This document shows positions 32,380 to 42,484 of a stretch of 64,000 bases of DNA, piece after piece. Source of the DNA: Arion vulgaris (taxonomy: Eukaryota; Mollusca; Gastropoda; Stylommatophora; Arionidae); NCBI GenBank assembly GCA_020796225.1, contig CM036755.1:58084315-58148314 (forward strand), given 5' to 3'. Each line of letters opens with the position of its first letter. Positions within the stretch are counted from its first letter, which is position 1. The notes below the pieces were generated by a model. That model did not search any database. It was given only the letters and a program-made list of their open reading frames with translations, and was not told the origin of the DNA. The translations under genes were made by a program, and so were the position numbers.

Positions 32380-33385
32380 TCTTGGTGTTCATGTTCCAAT
32401 TATATCTCAGTCATCTTGGCTGCACTAGAGATACTCCCAGTGTAAAGATGAGATATACGCATGGCATTTTGTCACTACGCTTCCGTCATGCTATCGCTCA
32501 AACCAAAGTGTATATGAGGGTTACTGCTGACCATAAACTTCCACTTCACAAGAATACTAATGAGGTTACGGGTACGAGTATCAATTGTGTCATGTCGTGG
32601 ATGGCCCAAGCTGAAAGAATAATTAGCCAGGTGACCAGAGTTGCGGCTCTACTGAATGGGGAAGAATTGATCACAATAAATTGTAACATGGTCAACTTCC
32701 GCAATGTTGTCATTACTATTGGAAGGAAATGTTGAGATTGGAGAAACATGAAGGTTACAGGTTCCCCAGATTTACGGTGTTCGTGGCACCGAACCGAAGG
32801 GTTACGATGTCCATGGCACCGAACCGAAGAGCTGAAAAGCTCAAGTGCTTCTGGGGAAGAAAAAAAATCAGATACCGCAAGTGATGACGCTGTTGTTTAT
32901 ATTGATGGGTCTGTGCGTCATGGTGAGATGTCGTGCTGGGTTTCTTGGCTAGCGTGCATGATAGGGTCGTTGCAAAGCAAGGCAGAATATACAGGACAAC
33001 TACTTTCAGTATGAATTTAAAGATTGAGGTTACTATTGTTCTTAGGTGGTGCTCTGTGACTTTGTTTACTGGGGCCGTTGTTGTTTCTGACACTGTCAAT
33101 GCTTCGGTATATCCAGAATGGCAGGTTACGGTATGAGTGCATGTCGTCTATAGAGGTTTCCAACATCCAGAGACCCACGTGTATCTACTGTCCAGGGCAT
33201 ACGGTTGTTCGCAGCAACGAGAGAGCGGCTAGGCTTGCATTGATTGTCGGAGAGTTTAGAATGGATAAGGGCGATGTTTTTCGGTCTCTTTGCGAACCAC
33301 TGTTGGATGAGGACACTAAACTTGACGTTGAATCAATCCAGCGATTTAAGGAGTTTTGAATTCTGTGGCTCTGTCAAGAGTCCCT
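32380..33385 (+). pseudogene. LINE RT end plus RNase H, SINE inserted
   Basis: The first part (32440-32700) reads ILSLRFRHAIAQTKVYMRV, then HPL-like HKNTNEV, TSWM-like MSWMAQAERI; this resembles the RT-RNase H connection of LINEs. After SINE I (32745-32875) the RNase H begins: VVYIDGSVRHGE (first Asp), later MLRYIQNGRLRYE, IYCPGHTVVRSNERA, MDKGDVFRSL and LLDEDTKLDVESIQRF. Parts are in different frames. Other copies are at 53.7-54.0 and 54.45-55.0 kb. Confidence 0.78.
32745..32876 (+). repeat. SINE family I, 5'-truncated
   Basis: gatttacggtgttcgtggca, gttacgatgtccatggcacc and agctgaaaagctcaagtgct followed by an A run, as in the full copy at 38.16-38.36 kb. It interrupts a LINE. Confidence 0.82.
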
Positions 33386-33399
33386 GAATTCCATTTCTG

Positions 33400-33884
33400 G
33401 TGGTATAGTTACTGTTGCCTTCATAATCCAATCTATAACCTGGTAAGAACAACAAAGGTGATAGAAGGCATAAATATGATATTCTTTTTTTCAAAAGTGT
33501 CGAATTTACCTCATGAAGAACTCTACATTTCAAGTCAATATATGTTTGCCGTTACTATGTTAATAATTTTCTGTGGGATCACATAGTGTCTCATCAATTT
33601 CCAGAAAAGAAGTCTAATAAGAGGACTGTCCTAACACATGTTTTGTATCTCTTTCTCTCTCTCTCTCTCTCTCGATCCCGTTTTATATATCTGAAGCTTT
33701 GTCTTGGTGCAATAAATGTTTGATTAGATCTCCACATGTTGCAAAGCCTACATTTGCTCTTCCAATTCTTTGTTTAATTTCAACCGTAATGTTCCCTTAT
33801 GAGGAAACAGTATTGCCCAAGTAGTTATAATCGGCTACTATCTTTAGCTCGGGATCTTCTATTTGTACGTGTCCTCCGGATTTC
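33400..33884. other. unassigned, with CT microsatellite
   Basis: A (CT)n tract at 33648-33675 is followed by cgatcccgtt, as in the array at 1.26 kb. No gene. Confidence 0.5.
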
Positions 33885-34115
33885 GCGTTTATCCTCATTC
33901 CCCCATGAACTCAGGTATAGTCATGGTGCCTAATATGGCACCTCCGGCTGATTTTTACGTGAAATCTTGCTTTCCTTATCATCAGTGTCTCTCGTCATTC
34001 AAGTAATCCTTAATTCCGACTTCAGAAGTACTTGTAATTTTGATCTCCAAGTAAAGAATCAGTTTTCAAGTAGTCTATGTACCGTGTACACGCTGAGAAT
34101 TGTTTTGCCCAATCT
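33885..34115 (-). repeat. SINE family D, copy 3
   Basis: gctgatttttacgtgaaatc, catcagtgtctctcgtcatt, cgacttcagaagtacttgta and ctccaagtaaagaatcag are collinear with other D copies. Confidence 0.72.
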
Positions 34116-34600
34116 GGCAGCGGCCCCCAGAATTTCCCAAGTCATTATTGCAGCATGTTATGTTATGCGATCGACGTCATGGCACATTGGGCATTCCCAT
34201 TCATGCTCCGTCCTACGCTGCAGCAGCCATCCTAAAGTCCATTTGCTCGCCGTACCCATGAGAAGCTGATTATAGTATATCTTCTCTCTCTACCACGAAG
34301 ACGACACTGTCTGGCATGTCTAAGCTTAATGCCTAATTCTCGAACTCGTTCCAGTGTGTTATTGCAGCATGTTATCGACTTTGCTATCGCAGCACCCGTT
34401 TATCCCCATTACCTTGGTTTTATTTGTGTTGACCCTTAGTCCAATGTTTTGATATTTGATTGATCCAGATGGTTCTATGCTGGAAGTTAATCAAGTATTT
34501 CTGGAGTGAGAATCGTTCTTATAAGAAACACGGACAGAGAAATAGAGAAAGATTAACAAAAATCTAATGGAGAAGATTACTTTGGAGAAGACTACTTCTT
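34116..34600. other. unassigned sequence
   Basis: gcagcatgttatgttatgcg at about 34150 and gcagcatgttatcgac at about 34365 hint at a diverged duplication. Some of it reads like a degraded retroelement, but I cannot assign it. Confidence 0.35.
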
Positions 34601-34747
34601 CTCCTCATTCACCCGCTATGAATTAGGTGTAGTCAGGGTGTATAGTATAGAGCATTTTACTTATTTGTGTGCTAAGGCTTGCTTTCCCTATAATCAGTGT
34701 CCCTCGCCATTCATATGAACCTTCTCCGACTTTAGAGGTATGAGTAG
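34600..34747 (-). repeat. SINE family D, copy 4, truncated by the satellite
   Basis: cacccgctatgaattaggtg, gtgctaaggcttgctttcc, cagtgtccctcgccattca and cgactttagaggtatgag. Sequence past this point, present in other D copies, is replaced by the 46-bp array. Confidence 0.7.
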
Positions 34748-35680
34748 ACTACTGAAAAGTAAAGTGAATGAGAAGATAGCAAAAGTATAGCACAGGACAG
34801 AAAAGTAAAGTGATTGAGAAGATAGCAAAAGTATAGCACAGGACAGAAAAGTAAGGTGATTGAGAAGATAGCAAAAGTATAGCACAGGACAGAAAAGTAA
34901 AGTGATTGAGAAGATAGCAAAAGTATAGCACAGGACAGAAAAGTAAGGTGATTGAGAAGATAGCAAAAGTATAGCACAGGACAGAAAAGTAAAGTGATTG
35001 AGAAGATAGCAAAAGTATAGCACAGGACAGAAAAGTAAGGTGATTGAGAAGATAGCAAAAGTATAGCATAGGACAGAAAAGTAAAGTGATTGAGAAGATA
35101 GCAAAAGTATAGCATAGGACAGAAAAGTAAGGTGATTGAGAAGATAGCAAAAGTATAGCACAGGACAGAAAAGTAAAGTGATTGAGAAGATAGCAAAAGT
35201 ATAGCACAGGACAGAAAAGTAAAGTGATTGAGAAGATAGCAAAAGTATAGCATAGGACAGAAAAGTAAGGTGATTGAGAAGATAGCAAAAGTATAGCATA
35301 GGACGGAAAAGTAAAGTGATTGAGAAGATAGCAAAAGTATAGCATAGGACAGAAAAGTAAAGTGATTGAGAAGATAGCAAAAGTATAGCATAGGACAGAA
35401 AAGTAAGGTGATTGAGAAGATAGCAAAAGTATTGCATAGGACAGAAAAGTAAGGTGATTGAGAAGATAGCAAAGTATAGCATTAGATAGAAAAGTAAAGT
35501 GAATGAGAAGACAGCAAAAGTATAGCATTAGATAGAAAAGTAAAGTGTATGAGAAGATAGCAAAAGTATAGCATAGGACAGAAAAGTAAGGTGATTGAGA
35601 AGATAGCAAAAGTATAGCATTAGATAGAAAAGTAAAGTGTATGAGAAGATAGCAAAAGTATAGCATAGGACAGAAAATAA
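34748..35680. repeat. 46-bp satellite, about 20 copies
   Basis: The unit aaaagtaaagtgattgagaa-gatagcaaaagtatagcaca-ggacag repeats every 46 bp, with paired variants (taaag/taagg, cacagg/catagg). The last copies at the right edge (attagatag, gtgtatgag) are diverged. All three minus frames are open for 246-305 codons because the unit has no stop in that orientation. This is not a gene. Confidence 0.96.
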
Positions 35681-36395
35681 TGGCATATATTTGATGAGCA
35701 TCTATGGTCTAGGAGAAGCTGAAATGATTATTATTATTAATGATAAAAAGATAATAGAATATCTATTGGTTAATTCTCCTGTTGTCAGTATATGTCTTTA
35801 TGATGTACAAGTCTTCTTCTCGTTCGCTGATGTTCAATGTCTACACAATGAGTCCGACCAGCAATGGCGGAATACGAGAGGGCCATTCAGATAATCAGGA
35901 CTGTTTGATTCTGGACACGACTTTGCTAGCGCATTTCTCCATGTTTGGTCGGGTATTTTCCGGTTTCGTTTGCCGAGCTACTGAATTAGTGCTTGAGCAA
36001 TGCTGTGAGCTATGAATGTCACATGGAATGCTTTTTGCTGTGTCAACCGTGCGTTTGTTGTGATTGTGGATATTCAGAAAATGGCAGACAGCGGTTATGA
36101 CGAACCATCTGCCGTATGCAGTGTTTTGCGTGTGCTGAAAGCTGGATTTTGCCGTGATTGATGTTCCCTTTGACATGAATTGCAATTCAAGTGATGAACA
36201 GTTGTGTGTTGACACTTTAGCGACGCCATATGCATTGATGCGGTACTGGTTGCTTTGTGTGACGGTTGGCCGTTTCATTCTGGAATTAGTTCACGACACA
36301 TGAGACAGTTGTTAGCATTTCGTGTGATTTTCGTTGGCACAGGAACGGAGCAATTATGGGGTGACCGGTTGCAGTGAAGTTGGAACCGTACATAT
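35681..36395. other. unassigned, possibly retroelement 3' flank
   Basis: A minus ORF of 127 codons at 35895-36278 is unrecognised. Confidence 0.35.
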
Positions 36396-36722
36396 GAACT
36401 ATGAGTCTAGTTTTCTGGATGTATGTTATTGTGTTTGTTAGTTTATCAAGGCTTCCAAACAGCTTTATGTGGATGTCCGTCTCTGTTGGCCAGTGTTCTT
36501 TCAGTTATTTTATCAGTTGACAATCTTGCAGGATGTGTTCAGCTGTGTGTCCAAATGCAGATGATGGAACTAGTTTTAGTCTGTGTAGGTGTCTGTTTAG
36601 TCCAGTTCTGAGTCGAAAGAATATCACTAGTCTTGCTCTAACTAGATAGTAGAGGTACGAGAAAATCTTGATTATGTTGGACAGATTTTTTTCTTGACAA
36701 GATGCAATAATGAGAAACAAAA
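36396..36722 (-). pseudogene. I-like LINE C-terminal fragment
   Basis: The minus strand reads FFRLRTGLNRHLHRLKLVPSS, then HTAEHILQDC, and after a stop HWPTETDVHIKLFGSLDKL. The FRLRTG...H...L pattern plus AEHILQDC matches the C-terminal knuckle region of the I-like LINE at 17.15-17.3 kb. Confidence 0.8.
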
Positions 36723-36889
36723 TGTGTCCTAAAAGTCACAAGCAAAATAAGCACAAGAAACAGTCATTTGTAAGATTTCTCTATAGCTTTTATTCATATT
36801 TGAATCAAAAGTAGAATGGCTGATCCAGCAAAACTAAAACAACAAAATATAATATCATCTTCAGAATATGTTGACATTTTTATGTAACC

Positions 36890-37318
36890 TAGCTGGATTG
36901 AATGATAGGGCCATCATCATTGCACTTCGAAGAGTATCCATGTGTGCTAGATCTCTTTCTTATACAGTAGGATCTCAGTGCCAGTGCATGAACTCCGTAG
37001 CATCGGCGAGGGTCCCCGATGTAATTTAGTAGATTGTGAATATTTGGTAGTATAATTCTAATGAATTATGCCAGGGGAGCGGCTTTCCAGCATGCTATTC
37101 TCGACTTTGAACTGCCAAGGTTTTTTTTACATGCTCAGCTTGAACATGGGACCTATGTTTTATTATCCATCTCCAATATGACTAGGAACTCAATCTCACC
37201 TACACTGAGGTCAAGGATGTCTAGAAAAATATCTGATAGCTCCACGAGGGAGCGAAAAGAGCACCTAACCTCTACGCCACAATGTTCCTGCATAATTGAA
37301 TAACATAAACTCCAGCCA
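36890..37318 (-). repeat. SINE-like family E, full length
   Basis: From tgtggcgtagaggttaggtg (minus 5' end, near 37293) to the gattgaatga end near 36892. Shared blocks: gcatgaactccgtagcatcg, atgaattatgccagg, gaactgccaagg, gaacatgggacctatgtttt and gctccacgagggagcg. Confidence 0.8.
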
Positions 37319-37374
37319 GACTCATCCATATCACATAAATGAGAGTATACCACATTGATGACATGGGCTTTGTC

Positions 37375-38000
37375 TTCTCTCACGATCATCGCTTAGACTG
37401 ATGTACCAGATTTCCCATAAATTCTGCTGTTGTTTTTAGGGACTCCTTCCCTCCATACAGCTTCTAGATGTGGAAATCTGATTCATGCAGCCTTAACATG
37501 GGTGAGTTTCATCACATCTTTAGCATCATTTGGAGCTCTGGTGCTTATCCTTCAGCGATGTGTCTGGTTTTAGTCAGCGTTTATTGGGTTCGCTCTCCGT
37601 CAGCCTTGGGCTGTTCCCAGCCAACCTGCAAGGCAGCAGGTTGCTATTTTTTTTAGGGTAACTACCCTTAGACAACCTTCCCTCCCGGGTTGTTGAGCGT
37701 CATCTGCGCAGGTTACCAGTCTTTTTTTTTGGACTACTTGGTTTGCCTGCCATTCAGTTTTGTGTACGGTTTGTTCCGCTAGCCGTTGATTGTCCCGGCT
37801 TTGTCAATACTTCTGCCAACTTGAGTTTGGGCATTGTTGACAAGAATGTCTGTCCATTCATTGCCCTGCACCCAAGCATGTTTAGCCAAGTCAGTGTCTT
37901 GGGATGTGACCTCTGAGTGCTGTGCACCCATTCCGTACACAGATTTCTAAATTCAATCCTTTGAAGCATATTCATAGTCTGATATGATAATCATATTCGT
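37375..38000 (-). mobile_element. LINE-C 3' end (RNase H end plus 3' UTR)
   Basis: On the minus strand 37.97-37.74 kb encodes HAWVQGNEWTDILVNNAQTQ and VGRSIDKAG, the last RNase H helix region of a LINE (compare G..GNE.AD..A). It is followed by a long non-coding tail with caaaccaagtagtcc, aacccgggaggg, gcaacctgctgcc, gacacatcgctgaagg and ggtacatcagtctaagcg. The tail is shared by the copies at 11.3, 20.1, 46.9 kb and the composite SINE at 5.1 kb. Confidence 0.78.
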
Positions 38001-38074
38001 GGCCTGTTGCTCAGTCACCCACGAGAGAGCCCTGGAGGCAGTGGTGAATTTATGCTTGTATCCAGTTGAATCCC

Positions 38075-38690
38075 AGTGTATTCACTGGGTGTGCAGGGCA
38101 ACATATGGGTGTGAACCATGGACATTTCATAAAGTAGTGGAACAACTTGGACAGGCCCGTTTTCCCAGCGTGTTCGTAGCGAGTTGGACTACGGGTGACT
38201 AGCCCTCTGTGTTTGCGGGTTCAATTCCGTGGGCTGGCAGAAAAAGCCAAAGATTTCCCAGATTTACGGTGTCCGTGGCACCGAATCGAAAGGTTACGAT
38301 GTCCATGGCACCGAGCCAAGAGCTGAAAAGCTCAAGTGCTTCTGGATCAGAAAAAAAAATATCTTGGACAGAGAAGAGAACAAATAGATCTACCCAGAAA
38401 GAACTCAAAATCAAAGAAAACTGGCTGATGCTACAAATAAGAAAGAGAAAATTGAGTTATTTTAGACATATAAAGAGACATTAAGGGCTGGAGAAGACCA
38501 TCATGGAAGGAGGCATACCGGCAAAGAAAAGAAGAGGAAGACCAAGCAGAAGATGGATTCAGGATGTAACTGATAGTTTGAACATGACGGCTGCAGAGGC
38601 AGGACATCTGGCCTATGAGAGAGAGAAATTCCGGAGGACTGTTGGGGTGGCAAAGTTCTGCGCAGGACAAGCTACTTGATGATGACCCAG
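38075..38690 (+). pseudogene. RTE-like LINE fragment (a), split by SINE I
   Basis: ATYGCEPWTFHK before the SINE, and after it WTEKRTNRSTQKELKIKENW, then a frameshift, RRGRPSRRWIQDVTDSL, HLAYEREKF and KFCAGQAT with stop and gatga tail. Confidence 0.88.
38155..38362 (+). repeat. tRNA-derived SINE, family I, full length
   Basis: Head with A-box-like tagcgagttggactacggg and B box gcgggttcaattccg. The body has the repeated motif gtgtccgtggcaccg / atgtccatggcaccg and it ends in an A run. Flanked by cttggacag (38146-38154 and 38363-38371). The left copy is not where the parent RTE sequence would put it, so the host RTE also lost some bases. Confidence 0.85.
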
Positions 38691-38899
38691 TTGAAGCTGT
38701 TTCCCACCATTCTTTGTTAATCAGTTGTACTCATCATTACCAGGTATGCCATAGAGACAAGATCTACTGTTTCAATCTGGCATGATAATTGGCCTAGTTA
38801 GTTTTATTTTCTTATCAGCCCTCATTGCTCCCAAGGATGCATAAGGCAGAGAATAAAAAATGTCAACTCAATTTGATTTTCTTTCTTTTCTCCATTTCT

Positions 38900-39262
38900 G
38901 TTTTGCCTCACAGCGTCAGGATAAGAAGAGATTTCTAGAGCGAGCCCATGTGTGTGCTTCATAAATAGTGTCTTTCGTCGCCTCTGTTATCTCTGAGGTC
39001 CATCTTTTGCGTGGCGGCCTTTTGCTTTGTATCCATTGTATCGGAGCAACATCGCTCTTTGAGGTGCACTGTCTGTTGGTAATCTGCTTATGTGGCAGAA
39101 CCATTTAATGTGTAGTTTTTTTATGAAGTTCAGTATTGATGTTGTATTCATTTATTTCCTGAGGTCTTCATGTCTCAACTGGTCTCTTCTTGTTACCTCC
39201 AACATTCTGCATAGACACTTCATCTCTGTCATGACTCAACTTGATCTTGTACTTTTTCTCTC
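38900..39262 (-). pseudogene. RTE-like LINE 3' fragment (subfamily c)
   Basis: Minus strand: HKQITNRQCTSKS, IQWIQSKRPPRKRWTSEI, EATKDTIYEAHTWARSRN. The same end is found at 49.6 and 59.1 kb. Confidence 0.8.
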
Positions 39263-39360
39263 CTATCACTAAGAAATCTGAATATTCATAAGTAGTTTAC
39301 ATGCATCAAGCATAGAGAGTTGTGGAGAGACATGATCGCTTACGCCGGCAGGCACAGCAC

Positions 39361-39510
39361 TTGATTGATTGATTGAGTTATTCTGTCAGTGTTTCTGTTA
39401 ATTTTTTTACAGTGTAGCTTCATCCCCCCCTCCCTTAGTTACCTTTTATGACATGCAAGAGGAGGCATGGTTCTATTCTTCGTTTTATTGGAAACCACAC
39501 TCAGTATTTC
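39361..39510 (-). repeat. degenerate SINE with tetranucleotide tail
   Basis: ttgattgattgattgag at one end, then ccttagttaccttttatgac, atgcaagagg and ggttctattcttcg: the common SINE core with a family-E-like tail. Confidence 0.55.
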
Positions 39511-39534
39511 TGTTTGCCATCATAAAAATATCTA

Positions 39535-39990
39535 GGAAAACAAAGATCAGAATACTAAGAACATGCATATTCCTAGTGGCAACATATGGGTATGAAACAT
39601 AGACATCTATTAAGGTGGGGGGAAAAGCATATGTTACAGTAGTCCTCCGTATACCATGGACAGAGAAGGAAAAAGGACAGAGAAGGAAAAAAAAGATCTA
39701 TCCAGAAGGAACTCAAAATCAAAGAAAAATGGCTGATGTTACACATGAGAAGGTAGAAGTATTTTGGACATATAAGCGAGGTGAAGGGTTCGAAAAGACC
39801 ATTATGCAAAGAAGCATCATGGCAAAGAGGAAGACCACAGAAAAATGGATTCAGGATGTGATTGATGATTTGAGCGAGATGGTAGCAGAGGCAGGACATC
39901 TGGTTTATGAGTGAGAGAGAAATTTCAAAAGGACTGTAAGAGTGGCAAAGTTCTGATCAGGACAAGTTATTGGATGATGATAATAAAAAT
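39535..39990 (+). pseudogene. RTE-like LINE 3' fragment (a)
   Basis: LRTCIFLVATYGYET, then YPEGTQNQRKMADVT, KTTEKWIQDVIDDLSEMVAE and HLVYE, ending in ggatgatgataat. Several in-frame stops. Confidence 0.82.
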
Positions 39991-40027
39991 ATATTTTAGA
40001 ATGACAAATCATGAAATACTAATCAAC

Positions 40028-40165
40028 ATGTGTTCTAATGTGGTTTACTAGAGAAGTGATATTAGCAAAACATACACCACAATTGTAAGGCTTCTTCTGC
40101 ATGTATACTTATGTGCCTCTATAGATTATTATACACAGTAAATCCTGCACTCTCTCGTGTACTTC
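40028..40165 (-). pseudogene. C2H2 zinc-finger relic
   Basis: On the minus strand AGFTVYNNL, a stop, RHISIH, then after a small shift KPYNCGVCFANITSLVNHIRTH and VD-stop. The two finger halves keep Phe, Leu and His spacing and the KPY linker. It lies 0.86 kb downstream of gene 2 on the same strand. It may be an old tail of that array or the remains of a third paralogue. Confidence 0.72.
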
Positions 40166-40189
40166 TTGTTTTGTTGCCACACAGTTACC

Positions 40190-40955
40190 GGGTTGTCGCC
40201 CAGTGCTGAGGTTTTCTGCTTTGCACTGCTCTAGTGGCTTGGGTGATAGTTATTTTTACTTTTATACGAGATTCTACTATGCCATCTAACCATCTTCTTC
40301 ATAGTCTTTCTCTCATCTTCTTTTCTGATGTTCTGTTTAGAAGACTCTATACACAGTGGAGTTTGTTTGCATTCTTATCAAGTGGCTCAACCACTTAATG
40401 CTTTGTTCTTCAATGTAATTCAAGCAAGGTTCTGGCTCAACTTTCTTTCTTATGCTGATGTTGACAACTATCTTTTCTAATGTTGTTGGTAACTTTTTGC
40501 ATGCATCGCACTTTACATGTAGCTATTGTTTGTCATGAGTTTTGTTCATTGTCCATGTTTGGCTCTGGTAACACAAAGTAGACATGAAAATGCTGTTGAT
40601 CATCCGTTATTTATCTGTCAGTGAGATGTTTGGGTGCCTTAACAGTGGGGCTAACTAGTAGGTTACAGCATTTGCTTTTGGCACTCTAGCCTCTATCTCT
40701 CTGCCTAGTCTTCCATCTTCTGTGAATATGCTTCCTAAGTATTTGAATTCTTTCACTTGGTTTATTTTAGTGACATTGACATGGATGTTTAGTTTACTAT
40801 GTTTTCTTCCTATATTCATTACTTCTGTTTGAGTGTTGTTGATTTTCATGTCATCATTTATACAATTTTGGTTCAGGGTGTCAATATGTTGTTGTAGATC
40901 TTGTTCATTTTGGTGTATCAGGCACTGATCATCTGCAAAAACCAGCATTTATTTC
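40190..40955 (-). pseudogene. RTE-like LINE fragment (subfamily d)
   Basis: Minus strand: MLVFADDQCLIHQNEQDLQQ (RT active-site box FADD), MKINNTQTEVMNIGRKHSKL, FKYLGSIFTEDGRLGREIEA, then broken C-terminal text including QTWTMNK and ITITQATRA. Other copies: 59.7-60.1 and 63.5-64.0 kb. Confidence 0.85.
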
Positions 40956-41027
40956 ATCATTATCTGAACTGGACTCTTGAGTTATTTTATTCATATATGT
41001 GATAAAGTGGATGCTGCACTGTTTCGT

Positions 41028-42484
41028 TCATGTACATACTTTTTTATGTGTTTCTAGATGACTGGACTGAGCAAATGCCACACCACACACATCACATATG
41101 TATGACTTCTCTCTCGTATGTAATATTTGATGTTTCTTCAGATAGCTGCACAAAGCAAATTTTGCACCGCAAACTTCACAACTGTAAGGTTTCTCTCCAG
41201 TATGTAATATTTTGTGTTTTTTAAGATAACTAAGCATTGCAAATCCAACACCACAAACTTCACATTTGTACGGCTTCTCTTCTGTATGTAATATTTTGTG
41301 CTTTTTTAGATAAGTGCACAGCGCAAATTTTAGACCACATACATCACATTCGTACGGCTTCTCACCTGTATGTAGTATTTTGTGTGTGCTTAGATGACTG
41401 TGTCGAGCAAAGCCTACACAACAAATATCACAGTAGTAAGGTTTCTCTCCTGTATGTATTCTTTTATGTGCCTTTAGATCACTTCGCCGAGCGAATCCCG
41501 CCATGCAAACCTCACAATTATAAGGTTTCTCCCCTGTATGTACTTTTCTATGTTCATTTAGACCACTGCTCATAACAAATGCCATCTCACAAACATCACA
41601 TTTGAAAGGTTTCTCTCCTGTATGTATTCTTTTATGTGTTTTTAGATCCCCACTGCGAGCAAATAGTGTTCCACAAATATCGCATTTGAAAGGTTTCTCT
41701 CCTGTATGTATTCTTTTATGTGTTTCTAGGTGACCTGAACGAGCAAAGGCTATACCACAAACATCACAATTGTAAGGTTTCTCTCCAGTATGTATTACGT
41801 TATGTACTCTTAGATCATTTCGCCGAGCAAATCTGGCATTACAAATATCACATACGAATGGCTTCTCTCCTGTATGTATCACTTTGTGTCTACTCAGTTG
41901 GCTGTTCAGATAAAATTCTACATCACAAACATCACATTTAAAAGGTTTCACTCCTGTATGTATTATTTTGTGTCTATTTAGTTCACTATTCCTAATAAAC
42001 CCTGCATCACAAACATCACATTTGTAAGGCTTCACTCCTGTATGTATTATTTTATGCCTATTCAGTTCACTATTTCTAGTAAATTCTACACCACAAACAT
42101 CACAGGTAAAATGTTTCATTACAGTTTTTGTGTTCTTACGCTTTTTAACACCCACATTACTTTGTAATGTATAACAATTTTCATGTTGTAGATTGCTAAA
42201 AGTGTCAACAAGATTGATTGTCTTTTCTTGTTGGTCAACTAAATCCTCAGTTTTGATGCCTTGAGTCACTTGAGAATCTGTGTTATTGCCATCTGTCATA
42301 TCTGCGACACTGGTACACTTTTCCATGTTTATATTTTTACGTATAGAACTACCACTGTACTCATCTAGCACATCTCTTTGCTTACGTTGTTTTATAAATT
42401 CCATATAGTTGTCACTGTGCATCATACGCACGTTGTCAACTTTTGAGATAGGAAGGTTGTTCTGTGCATAGGAAGATGTTTCTC
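41028..42484 (-). CDS. gene 2 exon 5 (13 C2H2 fingers)
   Basis: Acceptor ctctgttacag; two bases complete Gly; ETSSYAQNNLPIS, MMHSDNYMEFI; conserved LQHENCYTLQSNV; then 13 tandem 28-residue units with TGEKP-type linkers. Framework residues (C..C, F, L, H...H) are constant while helix positions differ: for example RNSEL.RH in fingers 1-2, RSGHL.TH and RSGDL.TH in 5-6, and a group of three similar ALCSYLKKH-type fingers (10-12) that suggests recent internal duplication. The last finger ends HKKVCT-stop, with Cys in place of the final His. Fully open. Confidence 0.96.

Noticed and set aside
34694..35666. Three long overlapping minus-strand ORFs (246-305 codons)
   Set aside because: They are one 46-bp tandem repeat read in three frames; no start context, no domain and no codon bias.
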